Part shown: piece after piece, positions 25,149 to 33,425 of the stretch | Layout of the letters: each line of letters begins with the position of its first letter | How positions within the stretch are numbered: position 1 is the first letter of the stretch | Origin: Alteribacter aurantiacus DSM 18675 | GTDB lineage: Bacteria; Bacillota; Bacilli; Bacillales; Salisediminibacteriaceae | Direction of reading: 5' to 3' | Length of the DNA stretch: 64,000 nt | Assembly (NCBI RefSeq): GCF_000429705.1 | Contig: NZ_KE386941.1 | Location: 496,001 to 560,000, forward strand | Notes under the pieces: model-generated | Databases searched by the model: none | Told to the model about the DNA's origin: nothing | Seen by the model: the letters and a program-made list of their open reading frames with translations, nothing else | Program-made: the position numbers and the translations under genes

Positions 25149-25475
25149 TTGGAAATCAAGGTAACGAAAGAAGCCCAGGATAAAATCCTTGGCATGACTG
25201 GGTATAATCCGCTTATTATAGAGATTGAACACGATACAGATGGCTGTGGATGTGTTGTGAGTGGTGTAGCAAGGCTTGTTCAACATGACGAAGTTCCAAA
25301 TCGATTTGATACTCTTGAGTCCGACTTTCAGGAGGCCACCTTCGTCATTGATCCACAAATGAAAGTATTTTTCGATAAGCAAGTAACGGTAGATTGCTCC
25401 AATGGGAAATTGCAATTAAAAAGCCCGAATCAAATGCTTAATCCACGTTTGAAATTTGTTCCATACTCGTCATAA
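25149..25475 (+). CDS. HesB/IscA-fold iron-sulfur biosynthesis-like protein (YqkB family)
   Basis: A 108-residue protein that begins MEIKVTKEAQDKIL and carries a DGCGCV cysteine pair and a late VDCSNG cysteine, consistent with the HesB-like/IscA fold as in B. subtilis YqkB. It may bind iron or assist Fe-S assembly, but the spacing of cysteines differs from classical IscA. TTG 25149 follows AAAGGTGCGG. Its 3' end overlaps the convergent uppP gene by 38 bp. Confidence 0.75.
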   Translation: MEIKVTKEAQDKILGMTGYNPLIIEIEHDTDGCGCVVSGVARLVQHDEVPNRFDTLESDFQEATFVIDPQMKVFFDKQVTVDCSNGKLQLKSPNQMLNPRLKFVPYSS

Positions 25476-26292
25476 CGGTCTCGTTTCCATACGTAATCCA
25501 GACGAAAATGCCGAGTAGGATACAGTAGATGGCAAAATACGAAAGCTTTGTTTTTTGAACCATACGAATCAACCATCGTATACCAATAAGAGCGAACAAA
25601 AAGGAACTTAGAAAAGCAATTGTCAAACTTAATAGGCTCACACTGGAAATGGCGGACATGCTTGTGAGTTTTAACAAAGTAAGTCCTGAAATAATAGGGA
25701 TCGACAGTAAGAAGGAGTACCTTAGTGCTTCTTCTTTTTTTAGTCCGAGCATCATGGCGCCTACAAGTGTGCTTCCGGCTCTTGATATTCCAGGGATAAC
25801 AGCGATGGCTTGAGCAACCCCGATCCAACAGGCGTCTTTAACTGAAATGTCTCCTTTTCCTTTTCGTTCATTGAAACCACCGTGTTCGATGAAGATGAGG
25901 AATATACCTGTTATAATTAAAGCGACAGCAATCAATGAGAAGTTTGTTATGCCGCTTCCTAATGCACTTTCGAGTATCTTCCCTACAACGAAGGTAATCA
26001 CAGTTGAAATGAATAGAAGCAAAACGAAACGGAAGTCGTTTTTACCCTCTGTTGAGCGCTTGAGAAGGTAACGGGTAGCTTTTGTAATCAATGTCACAAG
26101 CTCTTGTTTGAAATACACGAAAACGGCTAACAAAGATGCGAAGTGGAGTAATACTTCAAAGGTAAGTGTAGGATCGTGATAAGAGATCCCGAGCATTTTT
26201 TCCACTATTAATAAGTGGGCCGAGCTAGAGATCGGTAAAAATTCACTGATTCCTTGTACGAGGCCGATAATGAGTGCTTCAAACCATGTCAT
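25438..26292 (-). CDS. uppP: Undecaprenyl-diphosphatase (BacA family)
   Basis: This integral membrane enzyme removes a phosphate from undecaprenyl diphosphate to recycle the lipid carrier for wall synthesis. The 284-residue protein has the two signature regions, QGISEFLPISSSAHL (about 13-27) and PGISRAGSTLVGAMM (about 160-174), with conserved Glu, Ser and Arg. ATG 26292 follows AAAGGAG on the minus strand; a longer frame to 26334 is unsupported. It confers low-level bacitracin resistance in other species. Confidence 0.95.
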   Translation of the reverse strand: MTWFEALIIGLVQGISEFLPISSSAHLLIVEKMLGISYHDPTLTFEVLLHFASLLAVFVYFKQELVTLITKATRYLLKRSTEGKNDFRFVLLLFISTVITFVVGKILESALGSGITNFSLIAVALIITGIFLIFIEHGGFNERKGKGDISVKDACWIGVAQAIAVIPGISRAGSTLVGAMMLGLKKEEALRYSFLLSIPIISGLTLLKLTSMSAISSVSLLSLTIAFLSSFLFALIGIRWLIRMVQKTKLSYFAIYCILLGIFVWITYGNETVMTSMEQISNVD

Positions 26293-26803
26293 TATAGAAA
26301 CTCCTTTCGATAATGGGGCTTGTCTTCTTATCATTTATATTTCATTTCACTAACACTATGACAAAAAAGAAGGAAACGGATTTTAAAAATGGAAGTATGT
26401 AAGATAAATGCAAATGAGTATGCCTTTAGTCAGTCAAATATGCGAAGTGAAGCGCTAGCAGCGACGGATCTTTTACATCATGAGTTTTCTGTGAGTTTCT
26501 TAGACGCAGGTCACGAAGTGTTACTTGTAGAGGTATTTTTTACTGGCCCGCTGGCACCGCCGCAAAAAGGGAGCGAATGAGGTGAAGCAAAGCCATACAC
26601 ACTGACGTCAAGGTATACCTATTTAAATGAACGCAGTGTTTAATGTTTGAATAGCGAGGGTATATCTGGTAATGTAAAACCGTAGAGCTTGTTCGAAGTT
26701 CTACCTAATCGTGATGCGCTTACATGTGCATTCATCGGTTGAAATGAGGTACCACCTCATTCACATAAAAAAGGATTACATATTACTAAGGAGGAGATTT
26801 TAG
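26293..26803. other. Intergenic region between uppP and sodA
   Basis: Holds the divergent promoters of uppP and sodA, a weak 63-codon frame (26389-26580) that I do not accept, and the perfect palindrome AATGAGGT-ACC-ACCTCATT at 26743-26761, 43 nt before the sodA start and without a T tract, a possible operator or leader hairpin. Confidence 0.4.
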
Positions 26804-27412
26804 ATGGCTTTCACACTACCTGAACTACCTTACACACACGACGCATTGACACCACACATTGATGAGGAAACAATGCAAATTCACCATGGTAAACACCACA
26901 ACACGTATGTTACGAAGCTAAACAGTGCACTTGAAGGGCACAGTGATCTTCAAAGCAAGAGCTTGGAAGAGCTTCTTACAAACTTGGAAGCATTACCGGA
27001 AGACATTCGCGGTGCAGTTCGTAATAATGGTGGCGGACATTATAACCACACATTATTTTGGCAGATCATGAGCCCGGACGGCGGCGGAGAGCCAACTGGT
27101 GAGCTTGCTGATGCCATCAATAGCGCCTTCGGAAGCTTTGACAAATTCAAAGAAGACTTTAAAAACGCAGCTCTAACACGCTTTGGTTCTGGCTGGGCTT
27201 GGTTAGCTGTTAATAACGGCAGCCTAGAAATTACAAGCACACCAAACCAGGATACACCGATTATGGAAGGTAAGACTGGAATCCTTGGTGTAGATGTATG
27301 GGAGCACGCTTACTACTTGAAATATCAAAACAAACGTCCTGACTATGTTGATGCGTTCTTTAACGTAATTAACTGGGATGAAGTTTCAAAGCGTTACGCT
27401 GAAGCAAAATAA
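26804..27412 (+). CDS. sodA: Superoxide dismutase, Mn/Fe family
   Basis: This cytosolic enzyme converts superoxide to peroxide and oxygen. The 202-residue length matches B. subtilis SodA. It has the N-terminal LPELPYTHDALTPHID, metal ligands in IHHGKHHNTYV (His), NHTLFW (His) and DVWEHAYY (Asp and His), and the GSGWAWL segment. Gly and Gln positions near the active site favour manganese. A strong AAGGAGGAG ribosome site and the terminator at 27423-27462 show a monocistronic gene. Confidence 0.97.
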   Translation: MAFTLPELPYTHDALTPHIDEETMQIHHGKHHNTYVTKLNSALEGHSDLQSKSLEELLTNLEALPEDIRGAVRNNGGGHYNHTLFWQIMSPDGGGEPTGELADAINSAFGSFDKFKEDFKNAALTRFGSGWAWLAVNNGSLEITSTPNQDTPIMEGKTGILGVDVWEHAYYLKYQNKRPDYVDAFFNVINWDEVSKRYAEAK

Positions 27413-27422
27413 AGAATACAAA

Positions 27423-27462
27423 AAAAGAAACGTTCCGGTTACTCCGGATCGTTTCTTTTTTT
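27423..27462 (+). terminator. Terminator after sodA
   Basis: Stem AAAGAAACG-TCCGG/CCGGA-CGTTTCTTT followed by T residues. Confidence 0.85.
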
Positions 27463-27555
27463 GTGTGTTTTATAAGTAAGTAGCGATCTGAATTTGGAGA
27501 TTACACAATTGTTTTGAGGATCGTTTCTTTAAGTAGCCTGACCTCTCTTTTTGAG

Positions 27556-27593
27556 AAGGCATTGAAAAGTTCGATCTTTACTTTTTAATGCCT
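27556..27593. repeat. Dispersed imperfect palindrome, copy B
   Basis: AGGCATTGAAAAGT and ACTTTTTAATGCCT pair around a 10-nt loop; same family as 10029-10069 and the two copies at 38.3-38.4 kb. Confidence 0.6.
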
Positions 27594-27615
27594 CCTTTTT
27601 CAGGTATGGAGGTCG

Positions 27616-27749
27616 TTTAGCGTGTGGATGTAGGGTATTAACGGGTAAGATAGAAAAATTCACGGTTCCATTTTGGAAATTAACGGCATCTGAGCGTCAT
27701 TTCGCGGCAAAGACATCAATATTAACGGAGTGATTACGATAATTCCTCG
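27616..27749. repeat. Helically phased array of ATTNNCGG motifs
   Basis: ATTAACGG occurs at 27637, 27679 and 27721, exactly 42 bp apart, with related copies halfway: ATTCACGG at 27658, ATTTCGCGG at 27699 and AATTCCTCG at 27741; a weaker TTTAGCGT lies at 27616. The period is about 21 bp, two turns of DNA. It lies between sodA and the yqgE start. Confidence 0.6.
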
Positions 27750-27874
27750 AATAGCGTCACATGGCGCTATATCTCTTATGTGAACGTTAACATGGCCCTT
27801 CCTTCTTTAAATCTGAATATCCGAAGGACCTTTTGGCACACTAAATGACGTGATGACATAAGGAGAGTTCAGCC

Positions 27875-29131
27875 ATGAAACGAATCCTAGGGACGCTTAT
27901 CGGTGATATTGAATTGAATAGAGATTTAGGCTTGCTATTGTTTATTGGTGGGTTGTATGCATTGGGGATTGCTTTATCCAATACGTTCGTGAATGTATAC
28001 TTGTGGAAACAATCCGGTGAATATGTGGATATTGCTCTTTACAATTTAGCGGTGGTCATTTTCCAGCCATTAACATTTCTTTTAGCCGGACGGTGGGCAA
28101 AAAAGATTGATCGAGTTATTGTTCTGCGCTTAGGTGTAATCTTTTTAAGTGTGTTTTTTACAACGGTTCTCACAATGGGGGAAAACGCAGGGAAATTTCT
28201 TCTGATTTTAGGCGCTTTACTTGGTATTGGGTATGGTTTTTATTGGTTGTCGTTCAATGTACTGACGTTTGAGATAACAGAACCGGAAACGAGAGATTTT
28301 TTTAATGGGTTTCTAGGTATTTTAACGTCATTTGCCGGTATGATTGGTCCAATTGGTGCCGGTTTTATTATTACGCATATGCCGAGGCTTACGGGATATC
28401 GTGTTATTTTCGCTATTTCACTTGCACTGTTTTTGCTTGCTGTTGTTTTAAGTTTTTTCTTGAAGCGCCGAGCGGCGGAAGGAGCTTATCAATTAAAGGA
28501 CATATGGAATTTAAGAAAAGAGGATGTGAACTGGAAAGCAATATGCCATGCTCATTTTTTCCAAGGTCTTAGAGAAGGGACATTTATCTTTTTAATTGTT
28601 GTTTGGGTGTATGTAGCAACAGGGAGTGAACTGGCTCTTGGAACATATGGCCTTGTCGCCTCAGCTGTCGCCTTTATTTGTTATTATCTTGTAGGTCGTT
28701 TTATTAAGCCGCCACTTAGAAAAAGAGCGATCCTCATTGGAGGGATCATGCTTTATGGAGCAATTTTCTTAATTATTTTTGATTTGACCTTCACGAAGTT
28801 GCTGATCTACGGTGTCGTTGTTTCGATTGCCTATCCGCTACTGCTTGTTCCTTATATTTCATTAACGTATGATGTGATTGGGAGTGGTTGGAATGCAGCC
28901 AAGATGAGGGTTGAATATATTGTGGTCCGTGAATTGTTTTTAAACTTCGGAAGAATTACTTCCATCTTACTTTTCATTGCCGCTGTATTGCTTATGGGGG
29001 ACGAAAAAGGAATTCCGATTGTTCTCCTTATTTTAGGGGCCGGTCATTCCATTATTTACTGGGTTGTTAAAGGGATAGAACTCCCCAGTGCCAAAGAAAA
29101 AGAGACATTTTCCGTACTAAAAAAACGATAA
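27875..29131 (+). CDS. yqgE: MFS transporter (YqgE)
   Basis: A 418-residue, 12-segment major facilitator protein. The N-terminal cytosolic lead (MKRILGTLIGDIELNRDLG) and segment 1 (GIALSNTFVNVYLWKQSGE) are typical of the YqgE group. In B. subtilis yqgE also lies between sodA and pbpA. It probably exports a small molecule; substrate unknown. Ribosome site AAGGAGA precedes ATG 27875. Confidence 0.85.
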   Translation: MKRILGTLIGDIELNRDLGLLLFIGGLYALGIALSNTFVNVYLWKQSGEYVDIALYNLAVVIFQPLTFLLAGRWAKKIDRVIVLRLGVIFLSVFFTTVLTMGENAGKFLLILGALLGIGYGFYWLSFNVLTFEITEPETRDFFNGFLGILTSFAGMIGPIGAGFIITHMPRLTGYRVIFAISLALFLLAVVLSFFLKRRAAEGAYQLKDIWNLRKEDVNWKAICHAHFFQGLREGTFIFLIVVWVYVATGSELALGTYGLVASAVAFICYYLVGRFIKPPLRKRAILIGGIMLYGAIFLIIFDLTFTKLLIYGVVVSIAYPLLLVPYISLTYDVIGSGWNAAKMRVEYIVVRELFLNFGRITSILLFIAAVLLMGDEKGIPIVLLILGAGHSIIYWVVKGIELPSAKEKETFSVLKKR

Positions 29132-29160
29132 GTTTATTCATTCGGGACTAAAGGTTGATG

Positions 29161-29188
29161 TTGAAAAGATTCGCGAATATGCTATAAT
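29161..29188 (+). promoter_or_regulatory. Sigma-A promoter of the 6S-like RNA
   Basis: TTGAAA (29161-29166) and perfect TATAAT (29183-29188) are 16 nt apart, giving a start near 29195. Confidence 0.65.
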
Positions 29189-29195
29189 AAAGTTG

Positions 29196-29398
29196 AAATT
29201 TAACAGCGCCTGCGGTGTTGGTGAACTTCGAGCTTATTCGAACCGAACACCAATTCACACGGGAGCTTCACATTGAACGATGGACAACATGCCTCAACCA
29301 TTTGAGGACGTTGGAAATGGTTCTGCGAGCACCCACCTGCCTAAGGCGGGTTCGTGATGTCTTTGAAGATAACCGCATTCGCGGGCAAACGTTTAAAC
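29196..29398 (+). ncRNA. Candidate 6S RNA (SsrS-like)
   Basis: A stretch of about 200 nt between yqgE and pbpA without a supported frame has its own promoter and a hairpin at its end. The two ends pair (GCCTGCG at 29208-29214 with CGCGGGC at 29380-29386, plus TTTAAC with GTTTAA outside). Inside are a GGTGTT/AACACC hairpin near the 5' end and a 3' hairpin CACCCACCTGC/GCGGGTTCGTG. The 5' CCTGNNGTGTT and the 3' CACCNACCT features resemble Firmicute 6S RNAs, which bind sigma-A RNA polymerase. Fold and length fit; identity is not certain. Confidence 0.6.
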
Positions 29399-29427
29399 GA
29401 TAAGACACCTGTTGAAGGTGTCTTATC
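29399..29427 (+). terminator. Hairpin ending the 6S-like RNA
   Basis: Perfect stem GATAAGACACCT/AGGTGTCTTATC with loop GTTGA; only a weak T tract follows. Confidence 0.6.
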
Positions 29428-29460
29428 TGTATATTCTCATAAATTATGGTATGATCTAGA

Positions 29461-29518
29461 TAGAAAAGAGCGGGTTTCCCGCTTATCAATAACTTGGCAA
29501 AGAGCCAAGTTTTCTTTG
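29461..29518 (+). ncRNA. Possible small RNA of two hairpins before pbpA
   Basis: An extended -10 (TGGTATGAT, 29447-29455) precedes two perfect hairpins, AGCGGG/CCCGCT (29469-29483) and ACTTGGC/GCCAAGT (29492-29510), the latter followed by TTTTCTTT like a terminator. A transcript of about 55 nt would result. The -35 is poor, so it may instead be a tandem terminator for the preceding RNA. Confidence 0.4.
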
Positions 29519-29781
29519 TGTAAATCATAAGAATCCTTCTCACAAATCACGCGATGCCAAGTCCCTATAATGATTACATACAACTGCTTACTATACATAA
29601 GAGCTAAGGGCATGATTTCGGCAGAATATTAGATTTTGCATCATGAAGATAAGAGGATGAGTATACTTGTTATTCAGTAAATCTTTTCAATGAATTGTGA
29701 AGCACGGCGTCCATTCTGGTCGTGCTGTACAATCTGAGTTAAGTGTATTTTCATCTAAATAAAATAAGAAAGGATTTCGAG

Positions 29782-31845
29782 ATGGGAGAAAGAAGAAACA
29801 AAGCGCACGTTCCCGTTAGATTAAATACGTTGTTTTTTGTCGTATTTATTTTGTTTTCAGCACTTATTCTTCGACTAGGCATTGTTCAAATTGTGCAAGG
29901 GGAAGAGTACCAAGAGCAACTTGAAAGAACGATTAACATCAGTTCACCTGTAGAAGCGCCGAGGGGGCTTATCTACGACAGAAACGGAAACGTGGTCGTT
30001 GATAACGAACTCCAGATGACCGTTACATATACGAACAGGCGTACATCCATGAAAGAAATGCTGGAAGTAGCTAGAGAATTGAACACCTACATTACGATTG
30101 AACAAGAGCGGATCAACGAGCGGGATATCAAAGACTACTGGCTCGTGTTAAATCAGGAACGAAACGAAATGCTCGACTTGACTCACTATGACGAACCCTA
30201 CGACATCCTGCCTTTGGATGAACAAAGAGAACTCGGATTAAGTGAAAATGAAGCCTATATGGAAAGGCTTGAGCGGATTACTGAAGAGCACTTGGGCATG
30301 ATTACGGATGAGGGGATGGAAGTGTTCCATATATGGCGTGAATTTATTGCCGGATTTAACTACCTCCCTCATAAAGTAGCTCAAGGAATTGAATACGAAG
30401 AAGCTGCTCGAATTATGGAGAACATGGAAGATTTGCCTGGTGTAGATATCATTCGGGATAGTCAACGTAAGTATCCATACGGAGATACACTTGCTAGAAT
30501 GTTTGGAAATACGGGGTCCATTCCAAGAGAGCGAGTGGACGAATTTCTGGCAAATGGTTATACGAGAAATGAATCGGTTGGGACAAGCTACCTGGAAGCC
30601 CAATACGAAAGTGTGTTGCGAGGTCGAAACGGCTCTCTTGACAATCACATGAATCGCCAAGGAGACTTTTTAAGAAATCCTGAAGTAAACGAAGGTAGTC
30701 GGGGAAATGATCTGATTCTTAGTATTGATATGGAACTTCAACAACGAGTTGAAGAAGCGATTGAAAAGGAACTTTCTGAATCAGCACGCCACTTTATCGA
30801 AGAAGAAGATGCTTATGTCGTGATGATGGACCCTAATACTGGTGAAGTGCTTTCCATGGCTGGTCATAACAATAATGAACTGGGAAATGTTCTTTCAGGT
30901 TTTGAAGTTGGGTCTTCCATGAAAGGGGCATCCGTTCTTATAGGCTATGAAACCGGGGTGTTTAGTCATGGAGAACAAATAGTCGATCGTCCCATTCAAC
31001 TTCCAGGTGAAGGAGTAAGACCTGTACGTTCTCATAGGCCACTTGGAAGAATTAATGACATACAGGCATTGGAACAGTCTTCCAATATCTATATGGCTGA
31101 GATTGCCCTGCGTTTATCCAATTACATTCCTCAGGTGTCGAACACATGGGGAGACTACCACTCTGTTTATGACCTGCTTCGTTATCATTATGCTCAGTTT
31201 GGCCTCGGAGTGGAAACGGGAATTGATTTACCAAATGAAGCAACTGGATATGGTAGTGGTATCTATGGAAACCCTGGTAATATGCTCTTCCTAACATTCG
31301 GTCAGTATGACACGTATACACCGATGCAGTTGGCTCAGCACGTGAGTGTGATCGCAAATGGAGGATATCGAATTGCACCGAGAATTGTTTCTGAAATTCG
31401 TGAACCAGGTCGAAATAAACACGATCTAGGTCCGTTAGTGAGACAGAATGACCCCAAAGTGTTAAATAAGATTCCAATGAGTGACCAAGACCTTGCTCGT
31501 GTACAAGAAGGATTTCGACAAGTGATGCATGGAAGTCAAGGAACGGCGCGCTCTTTCTTTGGCGATCTTGATTACAAGGTAGCCGGAAAAACTGGAACGG
31601 CTCAACGAACAATTGAGGGAGAAGCGGCGAACAACCAAACGTTGGTTGGCTACGCTCCTTATGACGATCCGGAAGTAGCCTTTGCCATTGTCGTACCTGG
31701 CGTCTCTACCACTCACGGAGGGGTTGCCAACCGTATTGGTGTGGAGATAATGGAAGCCTACTTCGAGCTTAAGGAAGGTCGCTCAGACGACGTGGATGAA
31801 TCGGAGATGCTTTTCGAAGAAGAGTTTACTAACTCTGATGATTGA
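29782..31845 (+). CDS. pbpA: Penicillin-binding protein 2 class (PbpA/PbpH)
   Basis: Class B transpeptidase for rod-shape wall synthesis. From ATG 29782 it has 687 residues: a cytosolic tail, one transmembrane anchor (about 16-36), a dimerisation domain (about 60-290) and a transpeptidase domain with SxxK (Ser378-Ser-Met-Lys381), SxN (Ser433-Ser-Asn435) and KTG (603-605). All three active-site motifs are intact. It follows yqgE as in B. subtilis. AAAGGA lies 7 nt before the start. Confidence 0.95.
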   Translation: MGERRNKAHVPVRLNTLFFVVFILFSALILRLGIVQIVQGEEYQEQLERTINISSPVEAPRGLIYDRNGNVVVDNELQMTVTYTNRRTSMKEMLEVARELNTYITIEQERINERDIKDYWLVLNQERNEMLDLTHYDEPYDILPLDEQRELGLSENEAYMERLERITEEHLGMITDEGMEVFHIWREFIAGFNYLPHKVAQGIEYEEAARIMENMEDLPGVDIIRDSQRKYPYGDTLARMFGNTGSIPRERVDEFLANGYTRNESVGTSYLEAQYESVLRGRNGSLDNHMNRQGDFLRNPEVNEGSRGNDLILSIDMELQQRVEEAIEKELSESARHFIEEEDAYVVMMDPNTGEVLSMAGHNNNELGNVLSGFEVGSSMKGASVLIGYETGVFSHGEQIVDRPIQLPGEGVRPVRSHRPLGRINDIQALEQSSNIYMAEIALRLSNYIPQVSNTWGDYHSVYDLLRYHYAQFGLGVETGIDLPNEATGYGSGIYGNPGNMLFLTFGQYDTYTPMQLAQHVSVIANGGYRIAPRIVSEIREPGRNKHDLGPLVRQNDPKVLNKIPMSDQDLARVQEGFRQVMHGSQGTARSFFGDLDYKVAGKTGTAQRTIEGEAANNQTLVGYAPYDDPEVAFAIVVPGVSTTHGGVANRIGVEIMEAYFELKEGRSDDVDESEMLFEEEFTNSDD

Positions 31846-31887
31846 GTAAGGTAAATCCAACATTATTAACGAGGTAACCGTTATACT

Positions 31888-31927
31888 AAAAAGCTCGGTG
31901 CGAAGAACCACTCGCACCGGGCTTTTT
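31888..31927 (+). terminator. Terminator after pbpA
   Basis: Stem AAAAAGCTCGGTGCGA/TCGCACCGGGCTTTTT. Confidence 0.85.
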
Positions 31928-32000
31928 GACGTTCTTTTTTTAATGAGTATACTACGTTGTCATTCATCTTGAGGTCTTCCACACCCTGCGCTTTCGTTCT

Positions 32001-32183
32001 TTAATCAGGATTAGAGTTATACCCTGCAGTGAGTATAGCTGCGAGAAAGCTTGCACAAACAACGAGAATAAGAAGAAGCCTGCTAAACTGAAAGTTCTCT
32101 AAGAATGGGAAGATGGCTAAATAATGGAGCGGGAGAAGAAGGAAGGTGGCTAGAATAATTAAGATAATACCGAACGTTTTCAT
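32001..32183 (-). CDS. Small two-segment membrane protein
   Basis: 60 residues from ATG 32183 after AGGAG. Two hydrophobic helices (about 4-24 and 33-53) are joined by a short polar turn (PFLENFQFSR), with a polar tail NSNPD. It lies alone and convergent to pbpA. No family recognised; the good ribosome site and clean membrane pattern support a real gene. Confidence 0.55.
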   Translation of the reverse strand: MKTFGIILIILATFLLLPLHYLAIFPFLENFQFSRLLLILVVCASFLAAILTAGYNSNPD

Positions 32184-32257
32184 CGTAAACACTCCTCTAT
32201 TACTGAACATAAAAAGGCTACGCTTGTTAGCGTAACCTGATTTCTTAATATCATACT

Positions 32258-32767
32258 TTACGAGGTTAATTGGCCGATAATCTCTCCGATGCTCATTGTA
32301 CTATCAAAGACAAATTCCCCTTGCTTAAGGCTCATTTCTAAGTTGTTGTTACTAATATAGTCATTGAAGTCGCTGCGGTCTTCAATAATATCCGTACGCT
32401 CTAATATACCGGCAATTTCTCCGAATGTCATTCCTGGTGTTACGACGAGAGCCGTTTGATAAACAGTCTTTGTATCTGTCATTTCATCCGTGTGAGTATC
32501 GTCCTCTTCTCTTTCTGCTTCATCTGCTTCAAGATCTTGGATGCGTGCTTCCAAGTCTTTTTTTTCTTCTATTAAAGAAGTATATCCTTCGTTAGTTGAG
32601 ACAACAAATTCTGAGGTTTCAAGGAATTCAATGGCATCCTCTTCGGTCAAAACCTCTGTCGATTCTGCAGTCGTTTCACTGTTGTTGAAATAGAGAGCAC
32701 CGGTGAAAATTGAGGTCGTTACAAAAATACCAGCAGCCGTTCCTCTTAGTCCATTTTTTGTTAACAT
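32258..32767 (-). CDS. Exported protein with MltG-like LysM/YceG segment (YqzC-like)
   Basis: A 169-residue protein with an N-terminal signal anchor (about 8-27), an acidic coiled-coil region (about 60-95) and a C-terminal domain, VVTPGMTFGEIAGILERTDIIEDRSDFNDYI, that resembles the LysM-like part of endolytic transglycosylase MltG (YceG) without its catalytic domain. It may tune wall synthesis or bind glycan. The pair with the next gene lies where B. subtilis has yqzC and yqzD; the match of names is tentative. Confidence 0.65.
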   Translation of the reverse strand: MLTKNGLRGTAAGIFVTTSIFTGALYFNNSETTAESTEVLTEEDAIEFLETSEFVVSTNEGYTSLIEEKKDLEARIQDLEADEAEREEDDTHTDEMTDTKTVYQTALVVTPGMTFGEIAGILERTDIIEDRSDFNDYISNNNLEMSLKQGEFVFDSTMSIGEIIGQLTS

Positions 32768-32782
32768 GTTGATTCTCTCCCT

Positions 32783-33151
32783 TTACCTGTTCTGTGCAAG
32801 AAGCTCATCAATGTCGGCTTCAGAGCGATTGGTCTGGCTGGATATTTCCTTTATATCAAAGCCTTCTTCATAGAGAGCAAGCACATCATCGCGAGTTAGT
32901 TCAGAGGGAGTTAATGCAGGTTCTGTGGCAGCTGCAACCTCATTGGTGTTTTCAATCACGAGTTCTTCCTCGAGAGCTTTAACTTTCTTTTTTACTTGAT
33001 ACATTTCTTGCATTAAGCTTATGGAGAAATTCTCAACCTGTTTCTCCATTTCTTTTGCAGGGTCTTTTTTAGCAAAAGACAGTACAAACAAAAGACTGCT
33101 TACACTAAACATGATGATGATTAACCAAGTCACTTTTGTATCCTCCTTCAT
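32783..33151 (-). CDS. Membrane-anchored coiled-coil protein (YqzD-like)
   Basis: A 122-residue protein: one transmembrane helix (about 7-27), a heptad-rich coiled coil (about 32-68) and a small C-terminal helical domain (about 85-120; LTRDDVLALYEEGFDIKEIS followed by SEADIDELL) that looks like a helix-turn-helix or protein-binding motif. It lies 15 nt upstream of the YceG-like gene on the same strand, so both are one operon. Function unknown. Confidence 0.65.
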   Translation of the reverse strand: MKEDTKVTWLIIIMFSVSSLLFVLSFAKKDPAKEMEKQVENFSISLMQEMYQVKKKVKALEEELVIENTNEVAAATEPALTPSELTRDDVLALYEEGFDIKEISSQTNRSEADIDELLAQNR

Positions 33152-33425
33152 CCATATGTACGTGTAATGTTATACCACATTTTCATGTCTCTTCCTAGAG
33201 ACTTTAGTTAGAATTGTCGAAGATGGTCGTTTGAGCAAGCTTGTTTTATTGACGAAAGTTGGCGTGTTTATGTTCTTGAAGAGTGTTCGGCAATGTGTTT
33301 TAACTTTTTTTGTATGCCGTAAAAGCAACTGACAAACTGTGACAATATTGCCTTCTTGTTGATATCAATAAGGAAGAGTAAGATTAAGGTACAAGCCGCT
33401 AGCATCTCTAGAAGGAGGCGAAGAC

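Noticed and set aside
26389..26580. 63-codon frame between uppP and sodA
   Set aside because: No convincing ribosome site at the right distance, no membrane, signal or family pattern, and odd composition near the end; probably chance.
29215..29543. Short frames on both strands between yqgE and pbpA
   Set aside because: They lie over the structured 6S-like RNA and terminator hairpins and show no start signals.
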